A stretch of 10,281 nt of DNA from CAZPHU01 sp964419255 (GCA_964419255.1 CAYQOU010000099.1:1-10281), one strand, 5' to 3'. Positions 1 through 8,312 are shown, counted from the stretch's first letter. The notes: a model not told the origin generated them from the sequence alone. Translations and numbers: made by a program.

Positions 1-3000
1 CCGGTAAGCCCGGGCATTGTCTGATCGGTGATTACCAGATCAAATTGGTCAGGACCGTCAGCAAAAGCCTCTACTGCACGCAGCGGTTCATTGAAGACTG
101 TGACCACATACCCCAGATTAGTAAGTATGTCCTTGACCATTTCAGAGATCGCCTCTTCATCGTCAATAAACAGTATCCGTTCTGTACCACGCTGCACCGG
201 AGTATTATCATTAATTAATTCTCCGTCATGCTGTTTTTCAGATTTAGGCAAATATACACGGAATGTCGAGCCCTTGCCGAGCATACTCTCCGCGGTAATA
301 GTTCCACCGTGGCTTTGAACAATCCCAAACACTACCGCCAGCCCCATACCAGTGCCTTCACCCTGACTTTTTGTAGTGAAAAAAGGTTCAAATATCCGTT
401 CGAGCGTATCTGAATCCATACCGCGTCCATTGTCACGTACAGTAATAACTGAATACATACCCGGAGCTACTGTCCCCGCCCTGCCTTGAATTTCCTTCTC
501 AAATGCAATTTCTTCATAGAGAACCTGCAGCAACCCTTTCTCGTTTTTCATTGAATGAGCAGCGTTGGCACAGAGATTCATGACGATTTCATGAATCTGG
601 GTAGGATCACAGAGCACGGGGCTTGTATCCCGCTCCAAATTACTTTCTATATTGATTGAAGAAGGCAAACTGGCGCGCAGAAGCTCGACTACCTCTTTTA
701 TTACCGGTCGCAGATACTGAGGACTCTTTTCTTTGCTGTCGCGGCGGCTGAAGTTGAGTATCTGACGTACCAGATTCTTCGCGCGGTCGCCTCCCTGAAG
801 AATCCGCTGAAGATTATTCGCAAGCAGACTCTCCGACGGAGCGTAATCCAGAGACAGATCCGCATATCCTATAATGCCGCCCAGAATATTATTGAAATCG
901 TGGGCAATCCCTCCGGCAAGAGTACCGATGGATTCCATCTTTTCAGCCTGCCTGAGGCGTTCGTTAAGGCGCTTGTTTTCCGTTATGTCGAGGAATATCA
1001 CTATTCCCGCAGTCACGGTTCCGTCGCTTCCGTGTATAGGAGCTGCATTGGCCAAAACGACTCTTTGTTCTCCGTCATCCCGTCTGATAATGAATTCCTT
1101 GCTGCACGTCTCACCATACAGTATCGCCCGAGCCAAGGGTATTTCATCCTCCTTTAATAAGGTTCCATCAAGGCGGCATATCTGCCAGCTTTCGACATAC
1201 TCCTGAATACCGATTCCTTCAACCACCTCTTTTTTAGACTTGCCGCGTATGCGCAGTGCAGCTTCATTTGCGTATCTCAGTTTACCATCAGGAGCATCTG
1301 CAATGACAATCCCGGCATAGCTGTTATCAAGCGCAGCCTTCAGCAATGCCTCATTCTCCCGCAGAGCCTGCTCCATCTGCTTTCGCTCTGTTTCATCTCT
1401 GAGAATGCCGTGTGTCTGCTTGAAATGGCCATCTCTGTCATGTCCGATACGCCCGTTGAAAACGATATATCTCCTGCTGCCGTCTTTATGAAACATGTAG
1501 AATTCCGAAAGTATGCGCCCCTGCGCCTTAAAAACTGGAAAACGTTCCTTGAAAGCCTGAGCGTATTCGGGTGCCAGAAAATCCTCGAACCTTTTTCCGA
1601 TCACTTCTTCAGCACTGTACCCCAGAGTGTCAAGCCAGGCCCGGTTCACTTCTATGAACCGCCCTTCACTGTCAAGAGACTGGTAACCCAAGGGGGCTTT
1701 TTCAAAGAGATCATGAAAACGCTGTTCACTTTCTTTCAATGCTTTTTCCGCACGTATACGATCAGATATGTCGATTGATATTCCCCCCAGATACTCGGGC
1801 TGATTCTCAATAGAAATGGGGAATTTCACGGATAGAAAAGAGCGGGTTTCACCGCCCACCGATATGTTCTCCTCCACCTGGAGAGGAACCCCGGATGCAA
1901 ACAGCTTTTCATCATTCAATCTGATTTCCTCGGGCTCAGGAAAGGAAAGTATTTCTTCGATGGTCTTATTATTCCAATTGTCGGGACCGCCGAGTCCGAA
2001 AAACTGCTGAAGTTTGGTATTGATAAAAACATGACGTCTCTTACGGTCCTTTATATAGGCATAGCCGGGCAGGTTATCCATGAATGCAGCAAACTGCGCT
2101 TGGCTTGCGGCGATCTTCTCCTGCATCGCGTATTCCCGGGTCACATCGCGGAACACAAGCACGACCCCGACAACTGCTCCCTTATCATCCCGGATCGGGG
2201 CCCCGGAGTCGGCAATCTGATATTCGGCACCGTCGCGGGCTATAAGCATGGTATGATTCGCCAGACCGACAATTGCTCCGGTTGCCAATACTTTATGAAC
2301 CGGGCTCTCGACAGGCTGACGTGTTTTGGAGTTTATTATGTTAAACACATCGGCAAGTAACCTGCCTTGTGCATCATTAATCGTATATCCGGTCAGTTTT
2401 TCCGCCAGGGGATTCATCTGCTTTACCTGTCCGCGGGTATCGGTAACGATAACCGCATCACCGATGGAGTTCAGTGTGATGCGAAGGTGTTCCTCGCTTT
2501 TTCTCAGCGCTATTTCCGCCTTTTTGCGCTCGGTGATCACTTCTGTATAGAGTACGATTCCGCCGACCTCACCACCTGAAGCAAACCAGGGTCTGCATTC
2601 CCATCTGGTCCAGTCTTCCGTTCCATTCAACCTGGGAAAATAATCCTCATCCTGCCCGAGAATTTCTCCCTTTAGAGCGCGTCGGTGCACTTCACGCCAT
2701 TTTTGCGGTGTATCGGGAAAAACATCGTATTGATGTTTCCCTATGATGTCTTGGTCTCTGACCTGATAATCTTTTTTGAACCGATCACTTACAAACAGAT
2801 ATCTGAGATTCTTGTCCAAAACTGCGATCGCGTTGGGATCATATCTGATGATATATTCAAATAAGCTCTGCCATTCTTCAATCTGTTTCTCCATCTTTTT
2901 ACGATCGGTAATATCGAGCGCGTACCCGATCGTACCAATTGCAGCCCCATAAGCATCTTTAAGCAACGAAAGCGAAAGGTGCACATGAATTTCTTTTCCA

Positions 3001-5066
3001 CTCTTTGAAATCATGGGAATTTCAAGATGATGTGCATCGTTGTCTTTAAGCTCCTTCAATACTACCTCACGGAACATATTTCGATATTCAGGAGGAAACA
3101 GAATACCTACATCCTTCCCCATGATTTCATCTGGAGTATATCCATGAAGCTTCTCAGCTCCCTCATTAAAACCGGTTATACAACCTTCGGTATCGGTAAT
3201 CACTATTGAATCATGGACTTGGGCGATTATCTGCGCCTGCCGCTTAAGATCCTGCTCCGTCTTTTTACGCAAGGTGATGTCCCTGATGATTCCCACAAAA
3301 CCTTCCGGTACGCCATTCTCATCCCGACGCACCGTAATGGTCATTTCGACACTCACTGTTTTTCCATCGGCGCTTATGCGTTCTGTTTCAACCGGACCGA
3401 CACATCCCTCCTTCCGGGCACGTTCAAGCAGCTGCTCCTGTTCATACGTCAAAGAATCCGGACAGAAACGGGTTATTGATGCACCGAGAACTGAATTCGC
3501 ATCACAGCCATACAACTTTTCCGCTCCATTATTGAACAGATCAATAGCTCCGTCTACATCACATCCGATAATCGCATCTGTAGTCACCGCAACCATGTCT
3601 GCATAGGCCCGCTCTGCAATGGTTCTCTGCTTTTCCATTTCCAGAGAATAGAGCGCATGCCCCAGATCCTCCGCTACCCCCTGTAAAAGTGCATGTTCCT
3701 CGCTGTCACCGGAATATTCAGACGGAACAGACGCATTCAGCCACCCGTAGACCCGGTTGTTGTGTGCCAGCTTAACCGTCAGTCCCGAGCGGCCATTGTA
3801 TGATGGTGCCAGGGGACAGTCGGTGCACGATGCGTGCGGATCGACTACACATACCACTTCATGACGATCCAGAGCCTGAATCACACATGAAGGAACATTG
3901 GCTTTTGATAACCAATTCCTCATCACCTCAAAACCGTCATCGAATCCATGACTGTAACATCCGCGCACTGATGATAACGATGACGTATTCAGGGCATCAG
4001 CCTCGACAGAATTAAAGGTGGCAATCCAGACGTTATAAAAACCCTGGGAATCACATAACAGCCGGCAGGACTCTTCCAAAAGCCGCCCGGGATTCTTTTC
4101 ACGAGCAATAGTCTTGTTTACATTACGGATACCTTCCAGAACCCGGTTAAGCTGAACATTTCGCAATTCCACCCGCTTGCGCTCGGTAATATCTATATGA
4201 GTCCCGAACATCAGCAGCGGCTTACCTTCGGCAGTTCGGGTCAGCACCTCACCACGGTCAAACACCCAGATCCAGCTACCGTTTTTGTGTTTCATCCTGT
4301 ATTCGCATTTATAGAAATCCTGATCTCCCGAAAAATGCCTTTGCAGCAAAACTTTTGCTTGTCCGAGATCTTCGGGATGAACAAGGGCTTCCCATGTTTT
4401 TATACTCATCGGAGACAGTTCACTCAGTTCATAACCGAGCATCCCGGCCCATATATCATTGAATACAACTTCTCCCGTCTGTACATTCCACTCCCACGTA
4501 CCCGCATGAGTTCCTTCGATTATTCCTTCAAAACGACGACGCTCTTCGCTAAGTTCCCTGACCTGCTGTTTCAGCATGTTGTTAATACGCACATTTTCGA
4601 CTGCTACAGCAGTTGTATCCGCTACCGCACGCAGATAAGCCTGTTCTTCGGATGAAGGAAGATACTCTTTTGCCCAATAAACGCCTATTGCTCCCAATGG
4701 ATCGGCACTTCGTATCGGAACCATGAACAGGCTTTTGACGAAAGTGGGGCGGTACACATCATGGGGGATCCTCTTGTCGGCATAAATATCTCTTATGATA
4801 GCAGATTCTTTATGCTCCATCACCCATCCGCTGATACATTGGGAAAGCGGGAACCGCTGTCCCTTCCACAAAGGCTCTATCGCCTCCTCGTCGGCATAGA
4901 AGCATGTATCACCTTCGCGCAGAACAAATGTGACACCATCGGCACCTGTGTAGTTTCTGACCGATTCCCGTACAATACGCATAATCGAATCAAGATCGCT
5001 TGCAAAGGATAACTCGCACACCACATGAGTGAGGTCAGGTGAGCTTTCGGTTTTGATTTTTTGCAT
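1..5066 (-). CDS. Multi-PAS/GAF hybrid sensor histidine kinase, C-terminus cut by window edge
   Basis: An uninterrupted frame of 1688 codons begins at ATG 5066-5064 and leaves the window inside its receiver domain. Order by residue (approximate limits): GAF 1-165; PAS 175-300 ending in ITERKR; a second GAF-like module 305-470 with C414 and C417; PAS modules at about 490-602, 605-724, 725-850, 853-985, 986-1109, 1110-1236 and 1237-1371, several ending in the PAC signature DIT/DxxERK; HisKA with IAHDFNN, phosphoacceptor His1389; HATPase_c with N-box Asn1501, DNGRGMD at 1545 and a GTGMGLA G2 box; then a receiver with acidic pair D1635/D1636 and phosphoacceptor Asp1681 in VITDQTMPG. I see no signal peptide or transmembrane segment, so it should be cytoplasmic. 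Known family role: autophosphorylation on His and transfer to the receiver Asp. The ligands are unknown. Eight PAS plus two GAF modules is large for the family. The receiver needs roughly 60 more residues beyond the edge. Confidence 0.96.
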   Translation of the reverse strand, partial: MQKIKTESSPDLTHVVCELSFASDLDSIMRIVRESVRNYTGADGVTFVLREGDTCFYADEEAIEPLWKGQRFPLSQCISGWVMEHKESAIIRDIYADKRIPHDVYRPTFVKSLFMVPIRSADPLGAIGVYWAKEYLPSSEEQAYLRAVADTTAVAVENVRINNMLKQQVRELSEERRRFEGIIEGTHAGTWEWNVQTGEVVFNDIWAGMLGYELSELSPMSIKTWEALVHPEDLGQAKVLLQRHFSGDQDFYKCEYRMKHKNGSWIWVFDRGEVLTRTAEGKPLLMFGTHIDITERKRVELRNVQLNRVLEGIRNVNKTIAREKNPGRLLEESCRLLCDSQGFYNVWIATFNSVEADALNTSSLSSVRGCYSHGFDDGFEVMRNWLSKANVPSCVIQALDRHEVVCVVDPHASCTDCPLAPSYNGRSGLTVKLAHNNRVYGWLNASVPSEYSGDSEEHALLQGVAEDLGHALYSLEMEKQRTIAERAYADMVAVTTDAIIGCDVDGAIDLFNNGAEKLYGCDANSVLGASITRFCPDSLTYEQEQLLERARKEGCVGPVETERISADGKTVSVEMTITVRRDENGVPEGFVGIIRDITLRKKTEQDLKRQAQIIAQVHDSIVITDTEGCITGFNEGAEKLHGYTPDEIMGKDVGILFPPEYRNMFREVVLKELKDNDAHHLEIPMISKSGKEIHVHLSLSLLKDAYGAAIGTIGYALDITDRKKMEKQIEEWQSLFEYIIRYDPNAIAVLDKNLRYLFVSDRFKKDYQVRDQDIIGKHQYDVFPDTPQKWREVHRRALKGEILGQDEDYFPRLNGTEDWTRWECRPWFASGGEVGGIVLYTEVITERKKAEIALRKSEEHLRITLNSIGDAVIVTDTRGQVKQMNPLAEKLTGYTINDAQGRLLADVFNIINSKTRQPVESPVHKVLATGAIVGLANHTMLIARDGAEYQIADSGAPIRDDKGAVVGVVLVFRDVTREYAMQEKIAASQAQFAAFMDNLPGYAYIKDRKRRHVFINTKLQQFFGLGGPDNWNNKTIEEILSFPEPEEIRLNDEKLFASGVPLQVEENISVGGETRSFLSVKFPISIENQPEYLGGISIDISDRIRAEKALKESEQRFHDLFEKAPLGYQSLDSEGRFIEVNRAWLDTLGYSAEEVIGKRFEDFLAPEYAQAFKERFPVFKAQGRILSEFYMFHKDGSRRYIVFNGRIGHDRDGHFKQTHGILRDETERKQMEQALRENEALLKAALDNSYAGIVIADAPDGKLRYANEAALRIRGKSKKEVVEGIGIQEYVESWQICRLDGTLLKEDEIPLARAILYGETCSKEFIIRRDDGEQRVVLANAAPIHGSDGTVTAGIVIFLDITENKRLNERLRQAEKMESIGTLAGGIAHDFNNILGGIIGYADLSLDYAPSESLLANNLQRILQGGDRAKNLVRQILNFSRRDSKEKSPQYLRPVIKEVVELLRASLPSSINIESNLERDTSPVLCDPTQIHEIVMNLCANAAHSMKNEKGLLQVLYEEIAFEKEIQGRAGTVAPGMYSVITVRDNGRGMDSDTLERIFEPFFTTKSQGEGTGMGLAVVFGIVQSHGGTITAESMLGKGSTFRVYLPKSEKQHDGELINDNTPVQRGTERILFIDDEEAISEMVKDILTNLGYVVTVFNEPLRAVEAFADGPDQFDLVITDQTMPGLT

Positions 5067-5075
5067 GTATCGATT

Positions 5076-5080
5076 CTCCC
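5076..5080 (-). promoter_or_regulatory. Ribosome binding site of the hybrid kinase
   Basis: On the minus strand GGGAG lies 9 nt upstream of ATG 5066. This supports that start codon, and the encoded protein begins directly with a GAF-like segment. Confidence 0.6.
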
Positions 5081-5140
5081 AGCCCGCGGATTCAGAGCTT
5101 GGCTGATCTCAGTTCAACAAAACAGGATACGACTCTCCTT

Positions 5141-5212
5141 CCCTCATAAAACCTCCGGCGTTTTCCGCAAACAGCAAATCTTGATTTCCAACCGGAACAC
5201 AAGTTATGAGGG
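5141..5212 (-). promoter_or_regulatory. Nested inverted repeat in the leader of the hybrid kinase
   Basis: Perfect 9-bp arms CCCTCATAA (5141-5149) and TTATGAGGG (5204-5212) enclose a second pair, TCCGG (5154-5158) and CCGGA (5192-5196). Inside that lies a small GTTT/AAAC pair (5160-5163 and 5169-5172). Read as minus-strand RNA, this would fold into a long stem with internal loops ending about 75 nt before the kinase start codon. It could be a regulatory leader structure or simply a dyad used by a DNA-binding protein. It lacks a U-tract directly after the stem in the direction of transcription, so it is not a standard intrinsic terminator for the kinase. The pairing is seen; the function is inference. 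Confidence 0.4.
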
Positions 5213-5377
5213 TGTTTTTTCGGAGAAGGAAGATAGGAAACCCAAACCAGTTTTTTACCCAAATATCGAATTACTACAACATCTAATGATTATAATACAT
5301 CCAAAACACAGCGATTGTAAACATAACTGAGTTTTTTCCCAAAAAGGCGGTGGATGTGATCTCTCTTTATGCGGGAC

Positions 5378-5390
5378 GGAACAATGTTCC
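5378..5390. promoter_or_regulatory. 13-bp palindrome GGAACA-A-TGTTCC
   Basis: Two perfect 6-bp half-sites flank a single central base between the divergent genes. Size and symmetry would suit a dimeric regulator, but there is only one such site, no promoter is recognised beside it, and a chance dyad cannot be excluded. Confidence 0.3.
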
Positions 5391-5482
5391 CTCCATTTGG
5401 CAGAGTAATTACGCACAGAATTTTTTCGATGACTGATAGGTAATTTGATTTATCTTTGTCGGCAAGAGAACGAAAACCTCCT

Positions 5483-5496
5483 CCTTGCAAGCAAGG
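5483..5496. repeat. Small dyad CCTTGC-AA-GCAAGG
   Basis: Six-bp perfect arms with a 2-bp centre lie just upstream of the conserved core of repeat copy 1. Repeat copy 2 shows only a loose counterpart at the same relative place, without a preserved dyad. The centre is too short for a good RNA hairpin, so this is a DNA dyad or a leftover of the repeat. Confidence 0.3.
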
Positions 5497-5501
5497 CACC
5501 G

Positions 5502-5592
5502 GTACACGGGTAAAGCCTTCCCTGAGGTCGCAAATCGATGATGAGCGGGTGGAGTTCATAGCCGAGACTACCATCCCTTTGGCTTTTTGAGG
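5502..5592 (+). repeat. Dispersed repeat, copy 1 (longer form)
   Basis: The first 30 bases (5502-5531) match 8466-8495 at 27 of 30 positions. After 47 unmatched bases, a tail TTGGCTTTTTGAGG (5579-5592) matches 8496-8508 with one T fewer in copy 2. Copy 2 therefore equals copy 1 with the 47-bp middle (5532-5578) removed, or copy 1 carries a 47-bp insertion. Both copies face the same way and both keep a short plus-strand frame reading KPSLRS and ending in AF or GF followed by TGA at the tail. The element could be a decayed coding fragment or a non-coding intergenic repeat family. AAAGCC (5512-5517) and GGCTTT (5581-5586) could pair across the element. Confidence 0.65.
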
Positions 5593-5706
5593 TATACTTC
5601 TTGCGTTAAATATCCAAAACAGCAAAATATAGGCAAAGCCTTCATCGATATGCTATTCAGCGCGCGCGAATACATCACCGAGGGCGGAGATCAACAGAAG
5701 GCCATC

Positions 5707-6846
5707 ATGCGAAAACCTCTCTATTATTGCTTTATGATTATTTTATGCGGTATTATGCTTCTCATTATTAGCGATGTCGGACGTGCGCAGCGCAGCGAAC
5801 CCGCGCCGCAACGAATCGTCATGTTCACTCCCACCACTGAAGATAATACATACTGGCCGCAGGTGTATAGGATAGTAGAAACGGTTTCAGACGATCTGGG
5901 CGTCGATATACTGCCGTATGAGTTTGATGTCGGAGACCGATTTGCCACACACCAGGAGGGCATTCAAATCCTTGACACAATGGTCCGCCCCGACGGGGCG
6001 ATTTTTTCGGTCGTTTTTGGTCAGACCAGGCCGCTGTTGCAGGTCACCGAGAAGATGGATTTACCGGTTATGATTCTGGGGCCGCTTTTCCCCGATGAAC
6101 TCCCCCGTATCGGTACAAAACCCCGCAAGGAATTTGAAAGCTGGATCGGCTATTTTTACCAGGATGAATCGCAAAAGGGGTATTTACTGGGAAAAGCACT
6201 ACTAAAAGCGGCGCATGATGCCAATCTGTACGCAGAAGATGGAAGCATTCAGGTGATCGGTATCAGCGGTGATTACTCCTGGTTCGGCTCCCGGCGCAGA
6301 GAAGAGGGGCTTCGACGGGCCGTAAAGGAAGATACCAGTGCTCGCCTCCTGCAAATTGTGAACACATTGTGGACGCCCGAAGAAGCACGGGAGAAGACAA
6401 CGCGGCTTATGATGCGTTATCCGCGCACAGGAGTTGTGTGGGCGGCCAGTGATCAGCTCGCTCTGGGAGCCGCGGATGCACTACGAGAAGGGGGGCATAT
6501 ACCCGGGCAAACCGTTCTGGTGGGGGGGCTCGACCTTTCCCTTGCCGGGCTGCAGGCTGTCAAAAACAATGTGCTTCACGCCACCGTCTCCTCCTTTATG
6601 CTGTTTTACGCACGAATGCTTGTGTACCTCTACGACTACATCAACGGATTTGACTTCGCCGATGAAGCCGGGACAACCGTCACAACCGACATACATGTAG
6701 TCACAAAAGAGACGGCGGACCGCTTTCTGAGACTCTATACCTTTTTCAATGAGATTGATTTCAGAAAATTTTCCAAAGTGTACAATCAGTCATTACATAA
6801 CTACGATTTTTCACTGGAGAAACTCGAAGACGCACTTACGCACTAA
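5707..6846 (+). CDS. Periplasmic sugar-binding-like protein (type I PBP), putative receptor partner of the downstream kinase
   Basis: This 379-residue protein starts with a signal peptide: basic MRK, a hydrophobic core at about residues 5-24, and a likely cleavage after Ala27 (GRA/Q). The mature part has the two-lobe layout of the Peripla_BP_4 class (LuxP, LsrB, ribose-binding proteins): strand IVMFTP with Trp50 soon after, VIGISGDYSWFGSRRREEGL at about 183-202, AASDQLALGAADALREGG at 246-263, and VGGLDLSLAGLQAVKNN at 272-288, followed by ATVSS. The C-terminal 40 residues are an extra charged tail. The frame stays open 40 codons upstream to 5587, but ATG 5707 is preferred because it begins the signal peptide and has AAGG 5 nt upstream. 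No transporter genes follow; a membrane kinase does, 68 bp away, so a sensory role is inferred. The ligand is unknown. Confidence 0.88.
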   Translation: MRKPLYYCFMIILCGIMLLIISDVGRAQRSEPAPQRIVMFTPTTEDNTYWPQVYRIVETVSDDLGVDILPYEFDVGDRFATHQEGIQILDTMVRPDGAIFSVVFGQTRPLLQVTEKMDLPVMILGPLFPDELPRIGTKPRKEFESWIGYFYQDESQKGYLLGKALLKAAHDANLYAEDGSIQVIGISGDYSWFGSRRREEGLRRAVKEDTSARLLQIVNTLWTPEEAREKTTRLMMRYPRTGVVWAASDQLALGAADALREGGHIPGQTVLVGGLDLSLAGLQAVKNNVLHATVSSFMLFYARMLVYLYDYINGFDFADEAGTTVTTDIHVVTKETADRFLRLYTFFNEIDFRKFSKVYNQSLHNYDFSLEKLEDALTH

Positions 6847-6914
6847 AAACTATCCGGGCTATTGCCCCAGGTTTATAACAACCAAATCCCGGCAGGCTGT
6901 TCAGAGGTTTTTGA

Positions 6915-8312
6915 ATGAAAATAATCAGGTCCATAAGAAGCAAAATCCTGGTCAGCCGACTTGGGCAAAAACACCTTGTATATGTGGTTGTGTGCGGCAC
7001 TTTTTTTGCCATACTGGCGATTGCCTATCAACTCTCGGAACAATATCGCAGAGAGATCGGTGAAATCGAAGAGGTCTTTTCCCTCGTTGAAAACAGTTAC
7101 ATCGCACCGGTATCCTCGAGTCTCTTTTCGCTCAATAAGCACCAGCTTCAATTGCTGGTGGAAAGTATCTACCTGCTGCCCTATATAGAGTATGTCGCCG
7201 TCTATGAGCAGACCCGCGATGAACGACTGCTTGTCGCCTACCGGGGAGAGTCCGCGGTTACAGACAGCGTGATTCGATCCTTTCCGCTGGTCTACCACTT
7301 TAAAGACATCAGGCGAGAGCTGGGAAACCTGTATGTCGTCGCCAGTCGTGAGCGAATTATACACAGTCTCCAACAGCATTTTGTTGATATAGTCATCTCA
7401 AATACAATTATGATGGCGATCTTTTCGATTTTTATACTGGGTATTGTCTATCTTCTAACCATACGGCATCTGGAAAGAATCTCATCCTTTGTTTCATCTC
7501 TGCGACTCAACAGCACCGAAGACCGTCATCTGAGCTTATCCCGTAACGCTCCCATCATGCATCAGACCGATGAACTTGACGATATTGCGGGCGCAATCAA
7601 CGATATGCACTCACGGATGCAAAAAACCTATACACAACTCACCCGGACACAGGATCATCTGAGGGCACTCCTGAGCCAGAAAGAGGCTCTAATACGGGAG
7701 CTGTATCATCGGACCAATAACAACATGCACCTGATTCGATCGGTTCTGCAGCTGCAGGCAATCCATATGCCCCAAAATCCGGCGGTTCAGAAGCTGGTGG
7801 CGGATATGGACGGGAGGATTTTAGCCATATCTCTGGTCCATCAGAGGCTGTATGCATCCCGGGATCTCTCGCGCATCGGCATGAAAGAATATGTTCACGA
7901 TCTTATCGACCATATCGTTCACCGTTCTTTACCGGGTGAGGAGGCCGGGAGAATAGAGACGATATACCAGATTGAAGATATATCGTTGCTTCTGGATATC
8001 GCGATTCCCTGTGGTCTGATCATAAACGAGCTGGTGGTAAATGCGATTCAGCACGCTTTTCCCGACCAACGACACGGCTCAATAACTGTGGGCCTGCGAA
8101 AAGAAAATGACCATGCCATTTGTCTGCTCATTTCAGACAACGGCATCGGTGTGTCCCCGGAATTTGATTTCTTCAGAACAAAGACCTTCGGATTGCAAAT
8201 GGTAATAGCCACCGCACGCCATCAGTTGCGCGGGACGATTCGCTTCTATGTCGAGCATGGCGTTCATTGCATAGTCGTTTTCCCGCAAGACACGTATACC
8301 GAACGGGTCTGA
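6915..8312 (+). CDS. Membrane sensor histidine kinase, HisKA_2/HWE-like, with periplasmic domain and HAMP
   Basis: A 465-residue inner-membrane kinase. Transmembrane segments lie at about residues 20-40 and 159-183. The roughly 118-residue loop between them should be periplasmic; its pattern (APVSSSLFSLNKHQLQLLVESIYLLPYIEYVAVYE, then a GNLYVVAS end) recalls CHASE-type extracellular sensor domains, though I cannot name the exact one. HAMP follows at about 183-238 with the usual DELDDIAGAINDM end, then a short coiled coil. The H-box IRELYHRTNNNM places phosphoacceptor His265, in the HisKA_2 style (family usual: EIHHRVKNNL). ATPase motifs are INELVVNAIQHAFP (Asn371, Asn376), ISDNGIGV (Asp408) and TFGLQMV. 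There is no receiver domain and no response regulator beside it. AGAGG lies about 8 nt before the ATG. It is co-directional with the binding protein and probably co-transcribed, suggesting a LuxQ-like partner. Confidence 0.93.
   Translation: MKIIRSIRSKILVSRLGQKHLVYVVVCGTFFAILAIAYQLSEQYRREIGEIEEVFSLVENSYIAPVSSSLFSLNKHQLQLLVESIYLLPYIEYVAVYEQTRDERLLVAYRGESAVTDSVIRSFPLVYHFKDIRRELGNLYVVASRERIIHSLQQHFVDIVISNTIMMAIFSIFILGIVYLLTIRHLERISSFVSSLRLNSTEDRHLSLSRNAPIMHQTDELDDIAGAINDMHSRMQKTYTQLTRTQDHLRALLSQKEALIRELYHRTNNNMHLIRSVLQLQAIHMPQNPAVQKLVADMDGRILAISLVHQRLYASRDLSRIGMKEYVHDLIDHIVHRSLPGEEAGRIETIYQIEDISLLLDIAIPCGLIINELVVNAIQHAFPDQRHGSITVGLRKENDHAICLLISDNGIGVSPEFDFFRTKTFGLQMVIATARHQLRGTIRFYVEHGVHCIVVFPQDTYTERV

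Larger units (their letters stand above)
5213..5706. other. Divergent intergenic region without a convincing gene
   Basis: This stretch separates the divergent hybrid kinase and binding-protein genes. A 111-codon open frame on the minus strand (5290-5625) and an open extension of the binding-protein frame (from 5587) cross it. Neither has a recognisable domain or convincing ribosome binding site, and the former overlaps a dispersed repeat. The region holds a 13-bp palindrome (5378-5390), a small dyad (5483-5496) and repeat copy 1 (5502-5592), all listed separately. I could not identify a well-spaced -35/-10 pair for the binding-protein gene, though AT-rich sequence at about 5600-5625 is the likeliest place. 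Confidence 0.6.

Noticed and set aside
5289..5294. TATAAT on the minus strand as -10 box of the hybrid kinase
   Set aside because: The hexamer is perfect, but the only good -35-like sequence (TTTACA) is 21 bp away and nothing suitable lies at 16-18 bp. The motif is also part of a symmetric ATTATAAT, so strand cannot be decided.
5502..5592. Integron attC site or insertion-sequence end
   Set aside because: No attC-type core sites, no terminal inverted repeat and no transposase or integrase remnant is recognisable near either repeat copy.
5290..5625. 111-codon minus-strand frame in the divergent intergenic region
   Set aside because: No ribosome binding site or domain was recognised. Its middle is the reverse complement of dispersed repeat copy 1, so it is more likely a chance frame through a repeat.
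5587..5706. 40-residue N-terminal extension of the binding protein
   Set aside because: It would bury the signal peptide inside the protein. ATG 5707 gives a standard signal peptide with a Shine-Dalgarno-like AAGG. The extension also starts within the tail of the repeat.
6873..7379. 168-codon open frame on the minus strand
   Set aside because: It overlaps the start and periplasmic domain of the sensor kinase in antisense and resembles no family I know.
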